Shown one piece after another: positions 46,458-56,203 of a DNA stretch of 64,000 nucleotides. The DNA lies in contig CM035312.1 in assembly GCA_002900995.3 (NCBI GenBank), positions 1,054,001-1,118,000 on the forward strand, in the 5' to 3' direction. The first letter of the stretch is position 1. Each line of letters opens with the position of its first letter. This DNA comes from Ganoderma boninense (taxonomy: Eukaryota; Basidiomycota; Agaricomycetes; Polyporales; Polyporaceae). Made by a program: the position numbers and the translations under genes. Under the pieces are notes generated by a model that was given only the letters and a program-made list of their open reading frames with translations, was not told the origin of the DNA and did no database searches.

Positions 46458-47959
46458 TCAGCAAAGGTTGGCACGGGAGCCCCAGGAACAGCGGGAAGTA
46501 TCGGAAGATGTCCTCGAGTCCCTCCTCCCCCATGGCCAGTCGTTGTTTGATGATGACCACATCTGGGGTTTATCCTGAAGAGATACGGAGGAGGAGGAGA
46601 AGTCGCTTGGTGTCGAGATGGATGGTACTCTCGCTTTGATCTCGTAAATCATGGAAGAACGCGGTGAGAGGCAAGGTTTTGGAGGAGAGAGCAGGGGCTC
46701 GACCTTGGTGGCATCTAGGACTCCTGTATCAATTGTAGCCGTCGATGACTCGGACATTGTGGGGTTAGAGACAAAGTGCAACACAGTCTGGGCTGGTGAT
46801 GGAGGGAAATCGGCATCCGCGAATATCCGATTCAGTTTGACGCCGACCATGAGGAGCAGTGGCGGGATTGCCTGTGTAACACGGAAGTGAGCCTTCGATC
46901 CAGAGTTTGAGGAGTGTTTATTAAGTACCGACCTGGACTTGCCCCAAAAGGGGCAGGAGTGCATTTTTCATCGGGCTGTTTGACCCGCATGCCACGACGG
47001 TTAAAAGTGCAACGATTGTGTAGGGCAGCGAGCTTTCCACGATTAAATAAACCGTCCACGTGAAGGTTGTATTTTTCTGATTGTCGTAAAATCGACGAAA
47101 GCTGTGGATGAACCAAAGCAAGCGCAGAACGACGGCTGCGGTGAGGCCGACGTTGATCGAGAGCGACAAGCCCAAGTACGCCAGAGTCAAAGACATGGTT
47201 GTATTTGTCCACATGTTTTCCATTAACTGGCCAATATGTAGCATGGAAGGTACTCCAAGCCCTGACCGATAATCAAATTTATGACATGTTGTCCACGAAA
47301 GCGATCACATACCGACGAGAGAGAATAGCATAGCTATACTTGCGACCTTTGCCCATGGTGTATCAGAGAAGACCTGATAGAAGCGATACAGCTGAAGTGA
47401 GATATGAGTGGGACAAACATCTCCATGATATACACCCGTACATACGGTCATCGCGTCAGCATACCAGTTCAAAGCCACATATCTAGTTCCACACCTGTCA
47501 GTTTAATCCTATTTCATGATGTGATGCATACTCACACTGCCGTCGTAGAGAGACTCAGACTGTCTGTTGACGTGTCTGCAATGTACGCAAGCGGGCCGTT
47601 GGGGTAGTCCCGGTGTAGAATAAACCCCCCGTGGTTGAGCGTCGTCTGAAGGCAAAAACCGATGGTCGCGAGGGAGAAGAGCGGTATGGCGTAGGCGATG
47701 AGGCTCCAATTTTGTCGGGTTCTCCTGAGTGCCTTCCTGGGTGGTCGGAGACAGTGGAGTCGGATGAGAAACATGAAAATAGCAACATGGAAGCCTGCAA
47801 CAAAGAGGTAGCACATGAGAGATGTTATCTTTCCAGAGGTGATTTTGAATATAAATTCATACCATATGCGATGTTAGATAAGATAATGCCGACCATGTTG
47901 GCCGTCTCAAAAGACGTTTGGTGGTCAAAGGGCTGAGTAGATGGATGTGGCAGAGGCAT
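46458..47959 (-). CDS. Agaricomycete 7TM membrane protein, function unknown
   Basis: Starts at ATG 47959 (MPLPHPSTQPFDHQTSFETA), then TM1 VGIILSNIAYGFHVAIFMFL interrupted by an intron, a basic loop PPRKALRRTRQN, TM2 IAYAIPLFSLATIGFCLQ, a luminal loop, TM3 near YVALNWYAD, then SLTLAYLGLSLSINVGLTAA, WTVYLIVESSLPYTIVALL and QAIPPLLLMVGVKLNRIF. A Ser/Pro-rich cytosolic tail follows. This TM pattern is that of a large basidiomycete-specific family of putative receptors usually annotated only as 7TM proteins. The 3' end is uncertain: TAG-type end at 46458 or a spliced alternative frame to 46183. Ligand unknown. Confidence 0.7.
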
Positions 47960-48654
47960 TGTACGTCAGTTGCTCAGCGATTGCAGGAGGCCGACTAGTG
48001 TTCGCAGTTCGTGCGCTCACCGGTGACCTCTTATGATCCCTCCGCTTGGGCCTTTATACACTGCGAAACGAACACAATCACGAGTGTTAGTTAATGCACA
48101 TGTGGTAATTGTTTGTGTCCCAAAATACCATCTCGGCCCTCCTACATACATCCCATTCCGGAAGGTTGAGATACTACAGCCTCGAAAGCATGCGGCAAGA
48201 GAGCCAAACGGTGTGGATTGCAGCAGCCCGCCCTTGAGGAATGAAACCAAATGTGGATATGGGTATCACAAAGCCCGCGGTGGCAGCATGTTCTCGGTTC
48301 TGGTAATGACGAAAAGAGACGTATTCAGTTTACCAAGGGTTGTCGTACTTGTGCTTCTCAGCGCTGATCTCCTCGTGATCGAGTTGGGATATTGGCGCCA
48401 AGGGTGTTGTGTGGGAGTCGTTCTCTGTAACTATATAGTGGCCTAAAAACCTTCTTGTGAGAACATCATATGCATTCACGTTGTTCGCGAACACAGTGTA
48501 CATCTATGCCTTCACCCTGGTCAAAGAGTAGTCAACTGACGGGAGTGCCAGCCACATACAGCATCAACACCGGGAACAAGGACGGGTTATCTGAAAAGCG
48601 TATAAGCTCTCCTGTGCGCCGAGTAGACGAGGACCTATCAAGGATCTTGATTAT
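47960..48654. other. Intergenic, nothing recognised
   Basis: A 137-codon plus frame (48033-48446) and its minus shadow have no domain. Upstream region of the 7TM gene. Confidence 0.45.
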
Positions 48655-50674
48655 TCATGACGCCATGTCACTAATAGCATCCTGCACGCGTTCTAGCCAC
48701 ATATTCAGGATATCTAACTGCATGGCGGCGTCATGAGGTTGTCCTAGATCCTCGTCGGAGTCTAATGCTTCAACGACCGTTCAGTCAGGTAGCAAACAAC
48801 GGAACACCCGGAAATCAGCTTACCTTCCTTCCACTTCATGAGACCGTTCCGCAGCGGCCGCAGCAGGGTGGTCTGGACATTGTTCAGCGAGTCCGTGTCG
48901 CGAATGCCAGTCTATTCAGGCGGTAAGCCCACGCAAACATGGTGAGCCACAGATATGTCGGCAGCGTACCCTGTTCTGCTTGTCCCTGAGCAATACCACG
49001 TAGTAGAACCCAAGACACTCCACCAGTCGCAGGGCTTCTGGGCTCTCCAGAAAGTCGTCCAAAGAGACCGAGTCGAAGAGGTCTGGCGGATCAGGGCGTA
49101 GGACCAAGGGCCCAAAGGTTGCAAGGAGTTGTGAAGAGGCGAAGGGGTTCTTATCGCTGCTGTTGAGCCCCTCAAGCACAGCCTCCTTGAGCAAACCGAT
49201 GGTCGCAACTCTCATCTGTGGTGGGAGTTCTTCATCGCTGAGGAGGTCCTCGAGGCAGTGGAAGCGAAGTGCAGATGGCGACAATCCAAGGACGAGCGAG
49301 ATGACCCGGAAGGTGTAGTGCCTGAGGTCCGGGTCCGGGTGGTTACTTGCGACATGGGGAAGCAAGTGGACAAGAGGGACGCTGAGATCCGTCGGCAGCT
49401 CTGATCGAGGCACCGAGGAACGTAAAGACGCCAAGAAGGACATTAGAACAGAGAGCACTTCATCGAAAGCCATGTTCGATTGGATGGATGACAGTATAAT
49501 AGGGTAGAATGCGGAGAGTGTGGACGCCGAGAAGGTATATGATGGCTCGTGTGCCAAGAAGACGAGGGAAGCCAAGGAAGGGTGAGATTCACAGACGCGC
49601 GGGGTGACATTCAAGCTACGAAGAGCCGACTAGAAATAAAGTGAGACAAGAATACCACTGGCCTTGGATGCCACTTACCCATATACTTGTGTAAACATCT
49701 TGTGAACCAGAACCGGAAGACGATTCCTGTTTGGGAATTACGAATCTGGAGAAGTGGGCGACAAACGCTTTTCGCGCAAGATTACAATTGACAGCATTTG
49801 CTAAGCTTTCAGTGGTTTTCTCCAAGACATGATGTAGGAGTGCCTGGGTAGTAGACGTCAGAAAAATGCTAAGAATCGTAAATAGCCACGAATATCACCT
49901 TCGTTTTCTCATCCACTTCACTTGATAGAGCCAATACGAAACTGGCGATAGCGAAGGCCATATCGCGGCCTTCGTCTGAGGCAGCCGTCTGACCTACGAG
50001 AATGATTACCGAACAAAGCTCTGAAAGCCGTGAGGCCAAAACCTCCTCCGGAGCCTTCTTCCATTTGGGGAGTCGCGGGATCGCTAGAATCCTGTCCAGC
50101 CGGAGCTCTCGATAAGCCAGGAAAGACGACTTACCGGTCGAGTAAGCACCGAGAAGCCGGACTAGCTGGCGGGCTGGGCTCAGCCGCAGCGACTGGCTGC
50201 TATCACCCTCTTCATCGTCACCAGTTTGCAGTGTGCGATCCAAGGTCTCGACGACTTCCTCCACAGCCATTACCACTTCCTTGGCACTACATTCCGCGGA
50301 CATCAGACCTATGAGTTCATCGGCACCATCTTGGGTGACGGAGACCACAATTGGAATGATGGTTAGCGGTTCCTGTCCAAGGAAAACGTCGGGGCAGCAC
50401 TCGATTGTGGAAAGCTGGCTGTACTCACAAGAAAACTTGTACACTTGCACTCTCGCACGGCCTTCACAATGCTATCGAGGGAGTGTCTAGGCCTGTCATC
50501 GTGCACTGCCGTGGTTATGAGACTGGTGAGCGCAATGCCGAGGTCCTATCTTGCTGCTTGAATCAATGCAAGACCTCGCTACCCGCCGGAAGTTGGACTA
50601 GCTACCTCATCGACTTCCTGATCTTGGAGAGAAAGAAAATGTTTGAACTGTACTGCGGCCTGCGATTCAGACAT
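48655..50674 (-). CDS. Glomulin/ALF4/YAP-binding-type alpha-helical repeat protein
   Basis: Starts MSESQAAVQFKHFLSLQDQE at ATG 50674; stop TGA 48655-48657 after DAISDMAS. Exons run 50674 to about 50630, about 50525-50430, 50380-49900, 49850-49620, 49614-48960 and two short ones (TGIRDTDSLNNVQTTLLRPL; then LDSDEDLGQPHDAAMQLDIL). The body is helical; PPQMRVATIGLLKEAVLEGL and ESPEALRLVECLGFYYVVLL are signature stretches of the family containing yeast Ybp1/Ybp2, plant ALF4 and animal glomulin. Members bind Yap1 in oxidative stress (Ybp1), kinetochore (Ybp2) or inhibit cullin-RING ligases (glomulin); which applies here cannot be told. About 560 residues. Confidence 0.82.
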
Positions 50675-50874
50675 TGCACCAGCCGCAGCGATGATCAAGG
50701 CGAGTACAGTTGTGAAGGTGAGTCGTTGGTGATGGTGAGCGCGAACCCAGCCGAGGGACAGCTACACACTCCAAACGCCCATTCCTTTAAAGGCGCTAAC
50801 GTCCCCGTCCCACCAAAGGCTTCCATGTTTTCGTCTTTCCATGCAGATAGCACGTAAACCCTGAGGAAATATAT

Positions 50875-52106
50875 CTACCCAGCTCCAGCACTCCTCCACC
50901 ACCTGACAGCCCCATCTTCTCCGCCAGTCACATATGCACCCGCCGTACCGTGAGCAGGCGGCTTTGGTCTCCATGAGACCGACCACACCTCGCCCTGCTC
51001 CTGCACCGTGGAGACCGCCGCCCGTGCGGCGATGTCCCAGACTTTCGTGGTCTTGTCCGCGGACCCTGAGACTGCAAGCCTGCCGTCAGGTGACATATCC
51101 GTGCTGAGGACCCAGGAAGAGTGTCCGCTGAGCGTTGCGACCGCGCCAGAGCCGGGCTTGCCAGAAGATGATACACGAACATCATGCAGGATCAGCCGCT
51201 TGTCTTCTGATGCAGACAGGAGCAGCTATTTACAAGAGGTTAGAGGAACGTACATGTGGCTATCGCGGGGTAGAGACGTACCGTCGAATCGGCTGACCAG
51301 GCGAGATTCCGCACGGCCATTGCGTGCGAGTTGTATGTTGCCTGCACAGAATTTGACGCAACGTCAAAGACAAAGATCTGTCCTCCTTCGGACGACATGG
51401 CCACTCGAGACCCATCTGGGCTCTACAAGACAATAAAGTAAGCATAGGTTCGTCGGCCAACTTTGGAAGTGGGTGAGAGGAGTGGGCACCAACTCAAGTT
51501 CACGAATGACCCACATATTTACAATGCATACCAAACTTCTTCCGGTTACCAGTGAGCGTTGTCCGCCTTTCCCCGAAGGAACCGGGTTCTGCAGAGTGGA
51601 TAGTGACATCCCCTGAACCACCAGTGGAAGCATAGGTTCCCCCTCGCGGGTTCAAAGAGACGGACCATGCTACACGAGGCAAAGATCATCGCAAGGTATA
51701 CCGACAGATTGGTCGTGTGAAATTATATGTGGTCGAGGAAGAGGTCGACATTTATGAGGATGGATGTATGCGTGTGGATATTATAAGAGGACGTACAAGG
51801 TTCTGTCGCCTCGGACCCTGCGCCTCTGGCATAGCTCTCAAACGAACCCTTCAACTCCCCATCTTCTAAATCCCACAACGACGTGAGGCCTTCTAGAGTG
51901 TTGTACAAGGCGAGCTTTCCAGTCGGGTCCACACTGAGCGAGACGATACCGAGAGTATGGGGTGGTCGAGAACGCGAGACCTGGCCGGAGATGGAGTCCC
52001 ATTGCTTGATTACACCATCGGCGGATACACTGAGCACCGTGTCGGCGGTCGTCCAATTCACAGCCCATACGGCATCCGTATGCGCTGCGCCAAATGTCAT
52101 GGACAT
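50875..52106 (-). CDS. SKI8: Ski8/WDR61-type WD40-repeat protein
   Basis: WD40 beta-propeller of the Ski complex, which feeds mRNA to the cytoplasmic exosome; orthologues also act in meiotic recombination (Rec14). Repeats in order: AHTDAVWAVNW with ADGVIKQWDS; VSLSVDPTGKLAL with LTSLWDLEDG; WSVSLNPRGGTYAST; SPDGSRVAMSSEGGQIFVFD; MAVRNLAWSADS; LLLSASEDKRLILHDV; GHSSWVLSTDMSPDGRLAVS with DKTTKVWD; and VWSVSWRPKPP with GEDGAVRWW. The order and the AHDD-like N-terminus fit Ski8. Start taken at ATG 52106 (MSMTFGAAHTDAVWAV); an additional 5' exon with SLAFLHAHDGAE near 52170 is possible but did not join in phase. At least five exons. Confidence 0.85.
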
Positions 52107-53017
52107 GAGTCTTCATCCAGGGTACGGAGGCGCGCGACGCGACGTACGTTCCGCGCCATCGTGCGCGTGCAAGAAGGCTAAACTCTGTTCAATGTATGTG
52201 AGATGGATAGAAACGCGTACATATGGAAATTAATACCATGTGAGGTGTGCAGTAAACGGGGTTACCTTGGGGTTGCCCTGGGGGAGAGTGCAAGTGAGGG
52301 AAGCGACTGGCATAGCCGAAGCGCGCGCCTTGGGCGGGTACTTCAAGGCGCTAAGCTGATCGTATGCGCATGCTGTTTCCCTCCAAGTTTGCGCCAATGC
52401 AAAGTTCACAAAGGGATTCAAAAGGAGGACCTTGTGTTTACTTATATGCTCACGCAATATAGACACTGATAGGTATAACCCCTCTCGACCCGGTGAACGA
52501 CATATGGCCAAAATTACAAACTACTAATAAAGAGCTCCTCTCTCCACGACCACCATGATGGTCCCTTTTCCCACGGCCCTTGGAGCAGGGTACCGGGGAT
52601 CCATACTGTCTACACACTGCGAGAGTAGGAGAGCAGACCCTATATGAGTCTGAGAGAGAGGACGAGCCAGCAGCTGGCAATATACACGCCCCCAAACCTG
52701 GGCATGGCGGAGAGGGGTGACAACGGAAAGATAGGCGGCATAGCCGCGAGAGGCCTTGTGCCCTATGAGGAGCGGAAGCCCCCTCCAACGTCGAATGACA
52801 ACCTCACTACCTGACTACCTGGCATGGAGCACTAGATAAATGGTGACCCATGCATACAGAGACAAACGGAAGCCGTTGCCTGCCTCAGAGGACGATACAA
52901 GGAAGGATGAATAAGCCGCTTGATGATGTAAGCTAAAGCTAAGAGTACCTAGGCGAACGATGGAACGGATAACCCACCCAACCCACCACCACCCCAAAGC
53001 AACGCATTGCCCATCCT
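52107..53017. other. Intergenic; probable left boundary zone of the A-rich unit
   Basis: No gene recognised. Base composition shifts gradually: from about 52.45 kb the plus strand becomes poor in T and rich in A and C, as in everything to the right. An insertion boundary may lie here; no terminal repeat or target-site duplication was seen by eye. Confidence 0.4.
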
Positions 53018-53572
53018 ATGACACCACCAACCCACACCACCTCCCTGATGGCGGACGGCACGCCCGTTAAAGCCATGGACCCAGACGAAACACACTCCGC
53101 TCAGGACGTCATCCTGCGAATCAGGGGAGAGCCGCTTCGCCTCATCAAGGAGGGGAAGAAGAACTACGAGTACCGCGAGTACGCTCTACGAGAGGAGGTT
53201 CGAAAGATATGGCTCTATGAGAACCAAACGAAATCTATCAGGCGAGCCTACTCCTCGGACTAGAGCACCGACATCTAACCCCCATACAGTCTCATCCTTA
53301 TCATAGGCAAAGTCCGAACGCCCGGACAAGTGAACGACCCCAGGGGGGAGGGGAACGACAAGTTCGACAAAGGCGAAAAGGACTCCAAGTTCGGGTACCC
53401 TATCCTTGAGGTCCTTGAGCTCCCCCGCCCCGTCACAAAGGAGGAGCTTAAGGCTGAGTTCGAGACGGACATGGACAAAGGGAGACAGTATGTAAAGAAG
53501 CAGCTGGCGGAGACGTACCCCACCTCAGCCCTGAAAAAGACCCTCACCCACGAGCACGCATACTTCGCCTAG
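53018..53572 (+). CDS. ASCH/PUA-like domain protein, two exons with a GC-AG intron
   Basis: Exon 1 53018-53241, exon 2 53290-53572, 168 residues. Exon 1 carries DVILRIRGEPLRLIKEGKKN and YEYREYALREEVRKIWLYEN, the beta-strand and GKK-YEYR/E-R core of ASCH domains (PUA-related, expected to bind RNA or nucleotides). Exon 2 continues SLILIIGKVRTPGQVND, a strand then loop, EGEKDSKFGYPILEVLELP, and ends HEHAYFA. The reading frame is restored only by removing 53242-53289 (48 nt), which begins GCGAGC and ends CATACAG, so a GC-AG intron; no GT donor exists in the needed stretch. Fungal relatives are common small PUA-like proteins. It lies on the same strand and in the same composition block as the LINE downstream. 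Confidence 0.75.
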
Positions 53573-54344
53573 ACCTTACGAATAACAGAGCACAGAACCA
53601 GGATTGTAATACACAAGACGGATGAATAGCGACTCTGAGACGGAATGGCCTGACGAGAGACATAGGCCCCACTGAAGACAGGGCACATGACTGGACGATT
53701 AGATAAGAGGTAAAACACCGCCCCGAAAGCCGCCGCAAATCGTTTTGAACTGGCCGCGCTAGTCCCGACCGCCCCGAAAAGCCGGACTCCGGCATACCCC
53801 GAAACTGACGCATAAACGAGGAATAAGCAGCATGACCGCTCAGAACTCTGAGAGGGAACACTGCCTGCGGAATGGCAAGGGGGAACGCAGAGTAAAGAAG
53901 GCGACGAAATAGACTGGGGACTAAATAAACGAAGAGTCACCCCCCCGACACAGACGGAAACTCGCCCGCTCTACAGAATAATAGAGACCCCTACTCACGA
54001 GCCTGAATAATGGAACTGGGAATGATGTGATAAACACCCCTGAAAGGAAACTAAATACGGACGATGCAGGACAACTGGGAACAAGGGAAAGTACGGACGA
54101 TCCCACTATAAAGAAGTCGGACTTGACGAAGCTCCGCGGGGGCCACGCCCCCCCCCCCCCTTTCTTCCCCCAAAAGGTATGCACCCTACCACGTCTCTTC
54201 CTGCAAACGATGATCGAACCCCAAGGACCGCTAGACTGAGAACTGGATGTGCTTCGATTGATGCCCGCGGCATAACCAGTTTAATAACACCTAGGATACA
54301 CGATCGCCCCCCCCCTCCAAAACCCCCCACCCTCCTGCTTCCTC
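53573..54344. other. Spacer with C-runs between the two accessory frames
   Basis: No gene. A-rich plus strand (26 A against 9 T in 53581-53640 by hand count). Contains a C13 run at 54148-54160 and a C9 run at 54307-54315, unusual in this window and possible sites of sequencing or replication slippage. Confidence 0.55.
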
Positions 54345-55198
54345 ATGCCCCAAATCCTACACCGATCATCCACTATCATCGGGGCACCTCGAGGTCCAAT
54401 GGACACCATATACGCCAAATGGTCAGGGAGAACGAGAGCCAAGCCCATCAACCCAGAGCGAGACGAGTTCATCGACTCATACGATATCATCATCCGCCCG
54501 CACACCCCCCTTGCTGTAGGACGAACAGTCAAACTCCTTGCCCTCTCGCTGGAAGCATACCACGTACCTGCGTATCCACCCCCACCCCCCCGAGATACGA
54601 CATCTACGACCCCAGCATTGAAGGAAGGATCATCCGCGTCCGGGCAATCGGTAACAACAACGTCGAGTTCGTGCTCGAAAACAAGGTCCGTGGTGCAGCG
54701 GTGAACTTGGTGCACCTCGCAATTCGGTACATACCGAACGTAACCGCGAAGCTGGACCTGGTGGACAAGGCGTGCAGATGGCTCAGCAAAGACCCCCCGT
54801 CCACACGCGACATCCCTCTCGAGGAGGCGATTATAATCGACTCTGTCACCACCATCGAGCACTCCCCAGACCACGCCTCGATAACTCTGGCCCACCCCGG
54901 AGGGGCCGGGACCAAGGAAACAGATGGCGGGAGGCGGGATGGACCGAACGCGCCTCGCGTACGAGCACGCGACTCTGCCGATGAAGCAGGTGACCGCGCC
55001 GGGCGTGACCCCTATGGAGGGCGAGACCGAGCCCCACATGATCCCCGGAACTATGACGATCTAGACGTGGCCGAAGAAGAAGGCTACCGCGAGGCCGAGA
55101 CCTACCAGGCGAATGACGCATACGGAGAGCGCGAAGATGAGGAGGGTTCCGAAGAAGCCCGCACGGTGGTAGACGACCATGACCCCCCCTCTTTCTAG
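54345..55198 (+). CDS. Charged protein of unknown function in two frames (intron or frameshift)
   Basis: The 5' part reads from ATG 54345: GPMDTIYAKWSGRTRAKPIN, then IDSYDIIIRPHTPLAVGRTV and LSLEAYHVPA. The 3' part, in another frame to TAG 55198, reads IRVRAIGNNNVEFVLENKVR, VHLAIRYIPNVTAKLDLVDK and ACRWLSKDPPS, then an Arg/Asp/Glu-rich tail ending DDHDPPSF. Two joins work: removal of a 44-nt GTATCC..CCCAG intron (54572-54615), giving about 269 residues, or a shift at the C7 run at 54585-54591. The sequence across the run stays protein-like (RYDIYDPSIEGR), which favours the shift; the consistent phase favours the intron. No domain recognised. The acidic/basic tail suggests a nucleic-acid-associated role (inference). 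Confidence 0.5.
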
Positions 55199-56203
55199 AA
55201 GCAAATCAACTCGAGATAGTGGGACGAAGTGTAACCTGTGCACAACCCGCCCCGAGCCCGTATGATAACTACCATGTAGTGATCATACCGTAGTGGACTG
55301 AACACAGATGATTGACCACAGAATGCGTAAAAGAGAGAGGAAAGCAGGATAATACCCAGAGTCCGATAAAATACCTGGTCCCGAATAGAACCGTCGATAG
55401 AACCAGGAGAAGAACTAGACCAAGAGATGAAATTACGCACCAGATAGTGAGCGAGACGAGCCTGAACAATGCCAAACACAGGACGAAGCACGAAAGGAAT
55501 GAGCGGAGGCAAATCCTAGAAATATGAGGAAAGTCAGGGTGAACTGGACGGTAAAATGCAGGAGGTGAGAAATAAACCGCACCACCGAGGGATAAGATAC
55601 AAACAGGAACCGACGAAGGAGGAATCTACGCAGTGCATGGAACCCCTCCCGCTAGACTACGTCGATGTTGCCATCAGCGAACCTGATCCAGCGCCAATAA
55701 AGAGAACAGCACGGAGACCTCGGCCTTGAACTCAACACCGCAGAGGAGCCACAAACGTACGCAAAACAAACGGCGCACAGAGAGCAAAACGAAAGCCAGC
55801 AAGGAAACAAGAGATGACACCCAACGCGACAGACCTAAGACGGTCTACGTACCACGTGCGCGGAAACTGACCAAGAGCTAGCGCCTATCCGAACGTAATC
55901 CCTTCCTTCCCTCCTCCCCCATCCTGCCCCCGCCCCCCGAACCGCTCAAGGTTGGGACTAGCTAGGAAGCAACCTCGAAACCAGGCCGAGGCCGTAATAC
56001 CGACCAGAATAAACCGTAGCCGCCCTCCAAACAAGGAAAACGAAAACCCGGATGGGCCGGCCGCAGGACACCGCGGAGATCCTGAGACCGACGAGTCTGA
56101 AGTAGGGGAAAGAAAGCGGAAGGAATGGACATAAAAGGTGCCGTGCGCAACTACCATGTAGAATAGCACGCCCGCCCGACGCATCCCACCGCTGTCTGCC
56201 ACC
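55199..56203. other. Spacer before LINE ORF1, probable 5' UTR
   Basis: 1 kb without a supportable gene but with the same A-rich, T-poor plus strand (25 A against 9 T in 55321-55380). A 60-codon frame at 55952-56134 is unsupported. Probably the 5' UTR or promoter of the LINE. Confidence 0.45.

Noticed and set aside
54281..55039. 252-codon minus frame
   Set aside because: Antisense shadow of the charged-protein gene; lacks domain features.
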